Source: RGIG1918 sp964570895 (lineage in GTDB: Bacteria; Cyanobacteriota; Vampirovibrionia; Gastranaerophilales; Gastranaerophilaceae). From it: a stretch of DNA of 46,586 bases. Both the position numbers and the translations under genes were made by a program. Positions 15,294-22,721 of the stretch are shown piece after piece; position 1 is the stretch's first letter; each line of letters begins with the position of its first letter. Below the pieces are notes generated by a model. The model did no database searches. It was given only the letters and a program-made list of their open reading frames with translations, and was not told the DNA's origin. The DNA is taken from the NCBI GenBank assembly GCA_964570895.1, contig CAZMZD010000011.1, forward strand, positions 1 through 46,586, read 5' to 3'.

Positions 15294-16535
15294 GTGAAAA
15301 TTCAAGCGATATCCCCATATTTTATTCAAAATACAAAAATGCAGCAGGCGCCAAAGTTGAGGCCTCTGCCTTTTGACACTTTTTCTTTTTCCGGCACTAG
15401 TGCACCTAAACCAAAAGCCGCCCCAAAAGATGACAAAGAACTTCGCTTTAGAGAATATGTTGAAACAACGGCGGAGTGGGTTTTAGATAGCGAAAAGTTT
15501 TTAAATTGGGCAAACAAAATTGATTATAATAAACTTATTCAAATAGCGCCTTCTGTCGAAAACTTTGAAGGTATGCAATTTGAAGATTTTTTATCATACC
15601 ACTTTAAAATCGGCACAAAAGAATTTACAAAAGAAAATTTAACTTGTAAAAATTTTGAAGACATTTTAGCTTCCGACCTCATAAAAGCAGATAAATTAGC
15701 CTCAATTTTAACATTATACCCCGCAACAAAAAGGGCTATTGGCGAATTGCCTGCCGGCTGGGGCCGTGGCGAAGAACAATTTGATAAAGTGGTCGGCGCG
15801 ATAAATAAAATAACTGAAACAGTTGATGTAGCGCGCGACACAGCGTTTTCTTCTTCCGAGATGATGTTTATCGTAAAAACCCTGTCGGACGTTCTTGATA
15901 AAAACACATCTTGCCAATATTTAGGCCGCGGCGCCTTTGGGCACGCAATAAAGGTAAGCGTTAAAGGGGTAAAACCTGTTGTGTTAAAACTGTTTAAAGG
16001 TGCGCCAAAATATTTGACTGAAACACATGGTGCCGGTTTTGAGCCTCAAGTTGGTTTTTACGCGCGCGCTCACAACCTTCCAAACTATGCCAAGTTTCAC
16101 TTTGGGCAAGTTTCAAACAAGCATGAATTGGGCGGGTTTTACGTTGCAGACTATATTGACGGAAAGCCAAAAATTGAAGAAAAGCCTAGAATGGAAAAGC
16201 TCGGGCTTCACCTTATGGGCATTGATGACATAGACCGTTCAAATATAATTAATGGAAAAATTGTAGACTATGGCTCAAGTTCTCTTGCGGTAGAACCTGA
16301 AATATTTAAAATTGCAGAAGAAATTGTGGAGAACACGGCAGGCAATTCTATTTTTGGGCTTAGGTCAAAAAATGTTTCAGAGTATCTAACTAAAACATAT
16401 AGAGAATTGTCTGGCGTCGATAGGCTAAATTTTATGCAAGCAGTGAATTTTATTGCTTTTAACGCGCACGAGCCATTTGACAGAGAATTTGAAAGATGGC
16501 TGATTGAGTCAAGATATTTAGATGGAATTTGCTAA
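15294..16535 (+). CDS. Protein-kinase-like lineage protein with SF-x-G leader
   Basis: This 413-aa protein has a proline-rich N-terminus with FDTFSFSG (27-34), then a helical region, then a kinase-like domain with every core element. The glycine loop is LGRGAFGHA (210-218); VVLKLF carries Lys232; Glu250 may be the helix-C acid; GFYVADYIDG is the hinge; H306...D312-x4-N317 is the catalytic loop; DYG (325-327) replaces DFG. So it may be an active kinase or small-molecule phosphotransferase, unlike the pseudokinase-like protein at 8481. The start is GTG at 15294, chosen because the MKIQAISPYF beginning matches similar proteins here. It ends 5 bp from the end of the convergent LRR-like gene. Substrate unknown. 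Confidence 0.65.
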   Translation: MKIQAISPYFIQNTKMQQAPKLRPLPFDTFSFSGTSAPKPKAAPKDDKELRFREYVETTAEWVLDSEKFLNWANKIDYNKLIQIAPSVENFEGMQFEDFLSYHFKIGTKEFTKENLTCKNFEDILASDLIKADKLASILTLYPATKRAIGELPAGWGRGEEQFDKVVGAINKITETVDVARDTAFSSSEMMFIVKTLSDVLDKNTSCQYLGRGAFGHAIKVSVKGVKPVVLKLFKGAPKYLTETHGAGFEPQVGFYARAHNLPNYAKFHFGQVSNKHELGGFYVADYIDGKPKIEEKPRMEKLGLHLMGIDDIDRSNIINGKIVDYGSSSLAVEPEIFKIAEEIVENTAGNSIFGLRSKNVSEYLTKTYRELSGVDRLNFMQAVNFIAFNAHEPFDREFERWLIESRYLDGIC

Positions 16536-16540
16536 TTTAT

Positions 16541-18052
16541 TTAGCCTCTTCTTTCTTTTAGAAGGTCCATATTGCCTGCATATTCCAATTGGTCGATATG
16601 TTTTAATTGGCTTCCGTTTAAGTATGCGCTTCCGCCAATATATTTTATTTGTCCTAAATCTTGAAGTTGGCAATTGCCAAAGCAATTCATATCTTTGCCG
16701 ATATATTCGAGTTTGCCTAAATCGGTGATATGTGAATCGTATAGGTTTAATTTTCCGCCGATTTTTTCAATGTTGTCTAATTTTTCAAGGTTATTGTCCG
16801 TAAAATCTGCGTCGCCTGTTATTTCTTTAATATCGAAAGTGGTATCGTATTTCCAGCCTCTAAAGCTTGCATTGCCATCAATTTTTTCAATCAGTGACAA
16901 AAGCCCTTTTGCGCTTGTGCCGTATTTTTTGAAGTAATCTAAAAATTCAGGATTTGTATCAAACTTTGAAACTTCATAAAGCCCGCTTTCAAGTTTTTTG
17001 GGGTTCATTCCCATATATTCCATAATCTTTTCGTAATCATTTGTTTTGATTGCCTCAGGGATTGCGTTCCATATTTCGTTTGCCCTTATGGCTTCTTTAT
17101 AGTTCTCTTTGAACCTGCTATTTGGGTCTTTTGAAAGCTCAAAATTGTGCTCTTTTATAAAATCTTCCACAATTGGCGCATATTTATATGGAATATGAAA
17201 ATCATTTTTCTTGCCTTGTATGTCAAAAACTTCTCCATTTAAAATTCTTGCGCCAAGTTTTGCTTCATTCGATTTTTGGCAGATGTAGAAACTATCGTTT
17301 TCAAGTGCCCCGCGCGCTTTATAGTCCTCTGTTGTGCACCACAAATCGCTGCTCATAGCTTTTAATTTCTTAATGTTCTTTTCAAAATTTTCGGGGTCTT
17401 TTTTTTGAGAAGGAATTTCTATCCAGAATTTTTCTTTGTAATCTTCGTCGAGCCCTAATTTTTCTTTTTCTTCGTTAAAATATTTTGTTTTTAAATTTGT
17501 TTTATATTGTTTTGTGAAGTCGAAGCCGGATTTTGCCTTGTTTCGATTAATTTTGACCTCATTTTCAACGTTTTCTATTGTTTGCTTAAATATTTCTTCA
17601 TTATATTCCACGGGCTCTTTAATGTGTTTATTGGTCAAATCTTTTGTTATCGATTGAAACACAATTAGCCCAAGGCAAGGGTTGCTTGAATATTTGCTCT
17701 CTGGCGAGAATAGGGCATTTTCCCAATCTGCAAGTATTCTTTTTTTGCTTTCGTCCCTATGGTACAAGAGGTCCGGTTTGTCCTTAAGTTTGTCGTCGTC
17801 TAATATTTTCTGAATTTCGCCTTTTGCCCAAGCATTTAATTGCTCTTGATTTTTAAATTTTTCAATCGGCGCTTTAAATCTTTCGACTGCAATTAATGAA
17901 AATGCGTCTAGACTTGATTTTTTAAACTCTTTTTCTTTTCCGCAAAAGCTTACTGTGTCACACTTTAAGGGCGCAAGCGAACTTGGCTTTGTGAAAACCG
18001 CCAATTTTCTATTATATAAATTATTTATTCCACAAAAAGAAATCCTAACCAT
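16541..18052 (-). CDS. Large lineage protein with SF-x-G motifs and C-terminal LRR-like repeats
   Basis: The 503-aa product carries two copies of the short motif near its N-terminus, RISFCG and DTVSFCGK. The long middle is helical, charged and of no recognised family. The last ~110 residues form four to five repeats of 19-20 residues with the pattern L-x-x-[IL]-x-x-[IY]-x-G-x-[LM]-x-[LC] (for example LEKLDNIEKIGGKLNLYDSH, then LGKLEYIGKDMNCFGN and LGQIKYIGGSAYLNGS), like leucine-rich repeats of secreted or surface proteins. The ATG at 18052 gives MVRISFCG; a TTG 27 bp upstream extends it by nine residues. Neither has a good Shine-Dalgarno. It is convergent with the kinase-like gene. Confidence 0.6.
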   Translation of the reverse strand: MVRISFCGINNLYNRKLAVFTKPSSLAPLKCDTVSFCGKEKEFKKSSLDAFSLIAVERFKAPIEKFKNQEQLNAWAKGEIQKILDDDKLKDKPDLLYHRDESKKRILADWENALFSPESKYSSNPCLGLIVFQSITKDLTNKHIKEPVEYNEEIFKQTIENVENEVKINRNKAKSGFDFTKQYKTNLKTKYFNEEKEKLGLDEDYKEKFWIEIPSQKKDPENFEKNIKKLKAMSSDLWCTTEDYKARGALENDSFYICQKSNEAKLGARILNGEVFDIQGKKNDFHIPYKYAPIVEDFIKEHNFELSKDPNSRFKENYKEAIRANEIWNAIPEAIKTNDYEKIMEYMGMNPKKLESGLYEVSKFDTNPEFLDYFKKYGTSAKGLLSLIEKIDGNASFRGWKYDTTFDIKEITGDADFTDNNLEKLDNIEKIGGKLNLYDSHITDLGKLEYIGKDMNCFGNCQLQDLGQIKYIGGSAYLNGSQLKHIDQLEYAGNMDLLKERRG

Positions 18053-18173
18053 ACTTATATAAAGTTTTTTCTCGTTCAAAAATTGCTATTTTTCTTAACA
18101 AAACTCAATGAAATATCGCGCTTGCCTGAAAAATATATTATAATTGAATATATCAGGTAAGGTGTTGTGTTTT

Positions 18174-18755
18174 ATGAAAAAAGTGTTGGTTGTGTCGGCT
18201 AGTCCTAGGCGAAACGGTAATTCTGACTCGCTTGCGAATGAGTTTATTCGCGGCGCGGAAAGTGTGGGTTGCGCCACGGAAAAGATTTTTATTGCAGACT
18301 ATAATATTAATTATTGCACAGGTTGTGGCGTTTGCTTTTCGTGCAACAGGTGCTTTCAGCACGATGATATGTCGCTTTTGCTTGATAAATTAGTGCAGGC
18401 GGACACAATTGTGCTTGCCACCCCTGTATATTTTTATAATGTTTCAGCGCAACTTAAAACTTTTATTGACAGGTGTTGCCCGCGCTATCACGAAATTAAA
18501 AATAAAGATTTTTACTATATTTTAACGCAAGGTGAACCGCAGGAATATTTAATGGATAGAGCTGTGACTGCGCTTAGAAGTTTTAGCATTCACTGTCTTG
18601 AAGGCACGGTTGAAAAAGGAATTTTGCGCGCAACGGGCGTTTATCTGATTGGTGAAATTGAAAAAACAAAATATTTAAAACAAGCTTACGCAATGGGGCA
18701 AACTTGTGTCATCCCTGCTCGCACACCCGATGCAACTAAATTTAAAATAAAGTAA
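18174..18755 (+). CDS. Flavodoxin-fold NAD(P)H:FMN reductase-like / iron-sulfur flavoprotein
   Basis: The 193-aa product starts MKKVLVVSASPRRNGNSDSL, the phosphate-binding loop of the NADPH-dependent FMN reductase family. It continues with a Cys-rich CTGCGVCFSCNRC segment (about 50-62) typical of flavoproteins that carry an iron-sulfur cluster or redox thiols. LATPVYFYNVSAQLKTFIDR is the conserved flavin-binding helix. It probably transfers electrons to small acceptors in the cytoplasm. The ATG at 18174 was chosen over one 30 bp upstream because the Rossmann-like strand starts immediately. A TATAAT lies at 18139-18144. It is a single gene followed by a repeat region. Confidence 0.85.
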   Translation: MKKVLVVSASPRRNGNSDSLANEFIRGAESVGCATEKIFIADYNINYCTGCGVCFSCNRCFQHDDMSLLLDKLVQADTIVLATPVYFYNVSAQLKTFIDRCCPRYHEIKNKDFYYILTQGEPQEYLMDRAVTALRSFSIHCLEGTVEKGILRATGVYLIGEIEKTKYLKQAYAMGQTCVIPARTPDATKFKIK

Positions 18756-18781
18756 TTTAGCAGGATGGCGGCAGACAGTAG

Positions 18782-18799
18782 GGTGCGTTTATACGCACC
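18782..18799. repeat. REP-like hairpin (GGTGCGT type)
   Basis: GGTGCGT and ACGCACC flank a TTAT loop, preceded by GTAG overlapping the first G of the stem (18778-18781 plus stem). Confidence 0.65.
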
Positions 18800-18821
18800 G
18801 CGCAATCATTTGTTTTAGTTT

Positions 18822-18838
18822 GTCAGGCAATGCCTGAC
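18822..18838. repeat. REP-like hairpin (GTCAGGCA type)
   Basis: GTCAGGCA-A-TGCCTGAC is a perfect palindrome followed by CTAC, that is, GTAG at the foot on the minus strand. Confidence 0.65.
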
Positions 18839-18870
18839 CTACAGCCTTAGATTATTGGGCAAGTCCGTAG

Positions 18871-18890
18871 GTTGGGCATATCTGCCCAAC
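18871..18890. repeat. REP-like hairpin (GTTGGGCA type)
   Basis: GTTGGGCA-TATC-TGCCCAAC, preceded by GTAG at 18867-18870. It is the same family as the hairpins at 19153, 24579 and 24879. Confidence 0.7.
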
Positions 18891-18908
18891 AATATGATTT
18901 AAATAGTC

Positions 18909-18962
18909 ATCCTGAAAGCGTAGAAATAAGGTAAAGACCGTAATTTTCAAGCTGTTCAGGAT
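18909..18962. repeat. CTGAA-type palindrome with a different interior
   Basis: ATCCTGAA (18909-18916) and TTCAGGAT (18955-18962) are perfectly complementary arms around 38 nt unrelated to the interior of the other nested copies. Confidence 0.55.
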
Positions 18963-19014
18963 CTTATCAGTTAAAGTAACCCAGCGTTTGTCGTTGTGCC
19001 TCAAATCTTGCAAG

Positions 19015-19089
19015 ATGCTGAAACCACTCCCAGAGGACCCATTTTGCGCGAAATCGACAGATTTCGGCAAAAGGAGGCAAGTTCAGCAT
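19015..19089. repeat. Nested palindromic repeat, copy 2 (reverse orientation)
   Basis: The outer arms are ATGCTGAA (19015-19022) and TTCAGCAT (19082-19089). Inside lies a TTTTGC...GCAAAA hairpin with GAAATC-gaca-GATTTC. Compared with the copies at 11123 and 46292, the outer bases differ but are again complementary to each other. Confidence 0.7.
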
Positions 19090-19106
19090 GACAGCTTATG
19101 GTTTTT

Positions 19107-19122
19107 GTCAGGCAATGCCTGA
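19107..19122. repeat. REP-like hairpin (GTCAGGCA type, imperfect)
   Basis: GTCAGGCA-A-TGCCTGA followed by TCTAC, so GTAG stands one base from the stem on the minus strand. Confidence 0.55.
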
Positions 19123-19152
19123 TCTACGGGTTGCTGCTAGGTGCTTTATGAT

Positions 19153-19172
19153 GTTGGGCAAGTATGCCCAAC
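19153..19172. repeat. REP-like hairpin (GTTGGGCA type)
   Basis: GTTGGGCA-AGTA-TGCCCAAC followed directly by CTAC (GTAG foot on the minus strand). Confidence 0.7.
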
Positions 19173-19193
19173 CTACGTGTTTGTCACAATAAA

Positions 19194-19211
19194 GGTGCGT
19201 ATAAACGCACC
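19194..19211. repeat. REP-like hairpin (GGTGCGT type)
   Basis: GGTGCGT-ATAA-ACGCACC followed by CTAC (GTAG foot on the minus strand). Confidence 0.65.
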
Positions 19212-19217
19212 CTACGG

Positions 19218-19232
19218 CTGAAATGAATTCAG
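19218..19232. repeat. CTGAA-type short palindrome
   Basis: CTGAA-ATGAA-TTCAG, the core of the perfect copy at 46422-46442; its outer left bases have diverged. It stands about 30 bp before the MITE-like repeat, as does the copy at 46422. Confidence 0.5.
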
Positions 19233-19262
19233 GATGACGGTTTTCATTTATTTAATTTTTTA

Positions 19263-19391
19263 AAATTTTTATCACTAAAGCAGAAAGAGGGAGAGCTTTT
19301 GCGGTCACAGCTTTAGTTGCGGTACATAAGGCATATTTTTGTTAAATAGCTATTCGCAAAAGCTCGACTGCGATTTCTGAGATAAAAATTT
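19263..19391. repeat. MITE-like nested inverted repeat, complete copy
   Basis: Three nested perfect arm pairs define it: AAATTTTTATC (19263-19273) with GATAAAAATTT (19381-19391), CAGAAA (19281-19286) with TTTCTG (19374-19379), and GAGCTTTTGCG (19293-19303) with CGCAAAAGCTC (19355-19365). It has no coding capacity. A second, truncated copy ends the window and a half copy lies at 11463. Confidence 0.75.
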
Positions 19392-19442
19392 GAAAAATGG
19401 CAGGAACCAAACAAGAGCCAAAGTTTCTTTCTTTTTGTTTCG

Positions 19443-19489
19443 TTTTTCTTTCTTTGCGTTACGGCGCTTGAGTGTCAAAGAAAGAAAAA
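19443..19489. repeat. 14-bp perfect inverted repeat, 19-nt loop
   Basis: TTTTTCTTTCTTTG (19443-19456) is the exact reverse complement of the segment at 19476-19489. It lies just beyond the MITE-like repeat. It could act as a weak hairpin in either transcript, but it lacks a GC-rich terminator stem. Confidence 0.5.
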
Positions 19490-19731
19490 TGAAAAGACAC
19501 AAGATAAACGCTATGTTGAATTATCTGGCAAGATGCTGAAATTCTCTTAAATTTCCTTCACGCTCGAATAGTTCCGCCTTCGTGACTTTGTCACTGTCGG
19601 CTCCATATTCTCGCTACCCGAACTCGCTCATTTACGGGAATGAGTTTTTTGCTTCGCAAACACTCCCGCTTCGCAGCTTCGTTCGTACGGAAATTCGCAA
19701 ATTCAGGGTGACAGTTTATATGCCTAAGTCA

Positions 19732-19749
19732 TTGGGCATACTTGCCCAA
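19732..19749. repeat. REP-like hairpin (TTGGGCA type)
   Basis: TTGGGCA-TACT-TGCCCAA with GTCA instead of GTAG at the foot. It lies about 30 bp from the 3' end of nrdG, the last gene of its unit. Confidence 0.5.
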
Positions 19750-19779
19750 CAAGATAACCTATAACAACCAAACCAAAAC

Positions 19780-20265
19780 CTACGCTAACACAATCTCGCC
19801 TTTTTCAAGTGTGCCTTTAACGTCGATAACTCTTTGGTTAGAGCTTCCGACCCACTCAATATTATTATCCTTAAGTGCTTCGACAAATTCGCCCTCTGCA
19901 ATAATATCAATGAGCTCAATGCCTTCTAAATCTTTAATTTCTTCCCAAGTATAGCCGGTGTAGAGCCAAATGGTTTTATCTGGGCACAGCTTCCGCACTT
20001 TCTTTATCAGCCTAAACACTTCTTGTCTGTTGCTTGGAAACAAAGGGTCGCCCCCGCTAAAAGTTATTCCATCTATAAATGGTTTATCGAGCGCTTCAAA
20101 AAGCTCGTCTTCTGCATTTTTATCAAAAGGTAAGCCGCCATTTTTGTCCCAAGTGATTGGGTTTTGGCAATTAGGGCAACAGTGGTTGCACCCTGAAACC
20201 CACAAAACAACCCTTATACCTTCGCCATTTAGCATATCTTCTTTTGTAATATCGTGGTAATTCAT
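19780..20265 (-). CDS. nrdG: Anaerobic ribonucleoside-triphosphate reductase activating protein
   Basis: NrdG is a radical SAM enzyme that generates the glycyl radical on NrdD under anaerobic conditions. The 161-aa protein has the family start NYHDITKEDMLNGEGIRVVLW, the CX3CX2C cluster motif CNHCCPNC, and TFSGGDPLF, the SAM-binding GGE-like motif. Its ATG overlaps the nrdD stop codon by one base (TAATG), so the two are translationally coupled. Transcription very probably starts before nrdD, under the conserved leader at 22563-22627. Confidence 0.95.
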   Translation of the reverse strand: MNYHDITKEDMLNGEGIRVVLWVSGCNHCCPNCQNPITWDKNGGLPFDKNAEDELFEALDKPFIDGITFSGGDPLFPSNRQEVFRLIKKVRKLCPDKTIWLYTGYTWEEIKDLEGIELIDIIAEGEFVEALKDNNIEWVGSSNQRVIDVKGTLEKGEIVLA

Positions 20266-22532
20266 TACATGCTAACCCTGTCTTTAATTTCTTCCATTTT
20301 TGCGGCATTTAAGCGGGTGTCGCCTTTGACTCTGGAATAAGAAAGGTATCCGTTCATTCTGTCGATTTTTGTGAGATTTTTACTCCCGCATTTTGGGCAA
20401 ACATCCATACTTAATTCTTGGTGCCCGCAATCATCGCAATATGCTAAAGATAAATTAACTCCTTCGTAAAACCCTTTGTCCATCGCCCTTTTGACAAGCG
20501 TTTCGATAGCTTTTGTGTTATATGAAATAGGATATTTTACATATTGAATTTTTCCGCCGTTCAAAAGTTCCCAAAATCTTCCCTCTAAGTCTTGTTTTTT
20601 GATAGGCCCGATTTTTTCGCTCACGTGGCAATGGAAACTGTTAGACACGTAACCTCTATCGGAAACTTTTTCTTTTACGCCATATTTTTTGCGGAATTGT
20701 TGAACTTGCAAGCCACAAAGGTTTTCAGCAGGCGTGCCATAAATAGCATACAAATGCCCGTCTTCTTCTTTAAATTGGTTAACCTTTTTGTTTATATATT
20801 CCATAACTTCAAGCGCAAATTCCCCATCTTCCACTAAAGATTTTCCATTGTGAAGTTCTTGAAGCTCGTTTAGCGCCGTTATTCCAAACGAAGCTGTTGA
20901 AGATTTTAAAATCGGTTTGATTTTCTCAGTGTGTTTCAAATTGCCGCCGTAAAAACCGCCTTCGCAAAAAGCTAAAGGATTTATTGAAGCGCGCATTTCG
21001 CCCAAATATTCATAAGTTCTTTTGTGCAAGTTTCTAATCATCTCCATATAATAATCGAGAGTTTCATAGAAATCCTTACCTTCTTTTTGAGCTTTTGCGT
21101 ATATCATCGGCAAATGTAAGCTGATTGCGCCAATATTAAATCTGCCAACAAAAATTGGTTTGTCGTTCTCATCGGCCGGTTCCATTCCGCCTTTTTCATA
21201 CCAAGGTGAAAGAAACGCTCTGCAGCCCATTGGCGAAATGACTTTTTTGTATTTTTTATACATACTTGCAATATAGCCTTCGCCTGTTAATGAAAGCCAA
21301 TCGGGGTACATTGCTTTTTTAGAGCATTCAATTCCTTCGTTGAATAATTCTTCAAGCTCTCCGCCTTTTCCGTGTAGGTTTTCGTCATACAAAAATACAA
21401 CTTTTGGGAACAATACGGGCTTTTTGTTTCCTTTTTTGCCTTGCCCCTCTCTGCGCACGGTTAACATCATTTTGGAAGCCATTTTTTCAAATTTTTCGGT
21501 GCCAAGCCCCATAGTCATTGTGATGAAAGGATAATCCCCACGGCTTGAAGCAACTGTGTTGAATTTATATTCCCAACCTTGGAAGCCGTCGTGCAAATCA
21601 CATTCAACATCTTTCATGGCTTCTTCTTCGGCACGCTCTTTTGAAACGCCCAAAGAAACATATTTTTCAACATTTTTGTTGAAAGTTTTTTGGGCGTATG
21701 GAGCTAAGATTTTATCAACTTCAGGCACTGTAAACCCGCCATATTGTTGGCTTGCGGCTGCCATTACAATATCGCCAATCACATCGAATGCCACCTCTAA
21801 GGTTTTTGGTTCATTATACCAAAGGTTGCCCATTTCAAAGCCGCCTTTTAAGACATTTGCCACATCAAACAAGCAGCAATTCATCGTGTCGCGCCTTGCA
21901 GACATATCGTGAATGTAAATATAACCGTCGCGCGAAGCTTGCAATTCCGGAACGGTTAAAAAGAATTTTTTATACAATTCTTTATTTAATTCGTTGAAAA
22001 TTAATGAACGTTTTGTGGAAACAAGGGTGGAATCCGCATTGGAATTTTCTTTGTCCCCAATATACATAATTTTTTGGCTTTCTTGATACACTTTATCAAG
22101 CATATTAACAAAGTCAATTTTGTAATCTCTATAATTTCTATAACTTTTTGCAACTTTTGGGTTTAGGTTTTCCAAAGCGTTTTCAACAATGCAGTGCATT
22201 TTAAAAATTTCAATTTCTGTTTGTTTTGTTTTTAAAACGCTGGAATTTACATAATTACAAATGCAATTAATTTCTTCTTCCGTAAAGTCTACAAGCATTC
22301 TTGCGGCAGATTTTTTAATTGCACTAACAACTTTTTGAATGTTATAAGCTTCTTTTGTGCCGTCTTTTTTAATTATTTGAATGTTATTAAGTGCAATTTT
22401 GCTTTCAAAATTAATAAAATTCGACGGTTTTGAAGCCTCTAGTGCATCCGGTTTTGTTGTTGTAACGCTTTTTAAAAAAGTTGTTTCGCTTTGTTGTTGC
22501 GCTTGTGTGGCGCCACCTTTAAAATTGTTCAT
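20265..22532 (-). CDS. nrdD: Anaerobic (class III) ribonucleoside-triphosphate reductase
   Basis: NrdD reduces ribonucleoside triphosphates to deoxyribonucleotides using a glycyl radical, supplying DNA precursors without oxygen. The 755-aa protein has an N-terminal ATP-cone (about 50-140, IIKKDGTKEAYNIQKVVSAI), the long catalytic barrel, and a C-terminal zinc site with two CxxC pairs (CDDC and CPKC). The glycyl-radical loop is RMNGYLSY with Gly728. GGAG lies 8 bp before the ATG. The ~40 N-terminal residues before the ATP-cone are Ser/Thr/Gln-rich and unusual. A structured leader shared with the next upstream gene precedes it, and nrdG follows in coupled fashion. Confidence 0.95.
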   Translation of the reverse strand: MNNFKGGATQAQQQSETTFLKSVTTTKPDALEASKPSNFINFESKIALNNIQIIKKDGTKEAYNIQKVVSAIKKSAARMLVDFTEEEINCICNYVNSSVLKTKQTEIEIFKMHCIVENALENLNPKVAKSYRNYRDYKIDFVNMLDKVYQESQKIMYIGDKENSNADSTLVSTKRSLIFNELNKELYKKFFLTVPELQASRDGYIYIHDMSARRDTMNCCLFDVANVLKGGFEMGNLWYNEPKTLEVAFDVIGDIVMAAASQQYGGFTVPEVDKILAPYAQKTFNKNVEKYVSLGVSKERAEEEAMKDVECDLHDGFQGWEYKFNTVASSRGDYPFITMTMGLGTEKFEKMASKMMLTVRREGQGKKGNKKPVLFPKVVFLYDENLHGKGGELEELFNEGIECSKKAMYPDWLSLTGEGYIASMYKKYKKVISPMGCRAFLSPWYEKGGMEPADENDKPIFVGRFNIGAISLHLPMIYAKAQKEGKDFYETLDYYMEMIRNLHKRTYEYLGEMRASINPLAFCEGGFYGGNLKHTEKIKPILKSSTASFGITALNELQELHNGKSLVEDGEFALEVMEYINKKVNQFKEEDGHLYAIYGTPAENLCGLQVQQFRKKYGVKEKVSDRGYVSNSFHCHVSEKIGPIKKQDLEGRFWELLNGGKIQYVKYPISYNTKAIETLVKRAMDKGFYEGVNLSLAYCDDCGHQELSMDVCPKCGSKNLTKIDRMNGYLSYSRVKGDTRLNAAKMEEIKDRVSM

Positions 22533-22562
22533 CCCTAAATCTCCTGTCTCGAGGTTGTTTAT

Positions 22563-22627
22563 GATATAGCGTTCCGACTATAACGGCTGCGGACCAGTGG
22601 ATGATTTGCACATCGCTTTCCTATATC
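22563..22627 (-). ncRNA. Candidate cis-regulatory leader RNA (riboswitch-like), nrdD copy
   Basis: In the minus-strand transcript, P1 is GATATAG (22621-22627) paired with CTATATC (22563-22569). After GAAAGC comes the 4-bp hairpin P2 (GATG 22611-22614, CATC 22600-22603, loop starting TGCA). Then follows a 28-nt block (22572-22599) identical to that at 24155-24182, and P1 closes. The P2 3' half (AAATCATC) can pair, with one mismatch and one G-U, with GGAGATTT, the nrdD Shine-Dalgarno, suggesting translational control. Parts (GGAA, GCAGCCGU, AGUCGGAA) resemble the cobalamin riboswitch core, but it is far shorter and lacks the downstream B12 box. Ligand unknown. Confidence 0.65.
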
Positions 22628-22721
22628 GTTTTATTAATTTTATCACGGAGCATACGGCATGGAAAAAAGATTATTTAAAAATTAATCCATGTGCTGTACA
22701 TGTGCTCAAAACCCTCATTGC

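Larger units (their letters stand above)
18756..19779. repeat. Repeat-rich intergenic region of about 1 kb (no gene)
   Basis: No credible coding sequence is present. The stretch holds seven GTAG- or GTCA-type hairpins, a long CTGAA palindrome (18909-18962), a reverse copy of the nested palindrome (19015-19089), a CTGAA-ATGAA-TTCAG palindrome (19218-19232), the complete 129-bp MITE-like element (19263-19391), a 14-bp inverted repeat of pyrimidine/purine tracts (19443-19489), and further palindrome fragments up to 19750. Short ORFs here are translations of repeats. Confidence 0.85.

Noticed and set aside
18095..18393. Short frames around the flavin reductase start, both strands
   Set aside because: They overlap the clear flavodoxin-fold gene in other frames and lack any motif.
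19582..19764. 60-aa frame before nrdG
   Set aside because: It lies across palindrome fragments in the repeat region and lacks a ribosome site.
22563..22627. Calling this leader a standard cobalamin riboswitch
   Set aside because: Parts of the core look alike, but the element is about 65 nt, has no B12-box arm, and closes P1 directly after the conserved block. The resemblance is stated but the family is left open.
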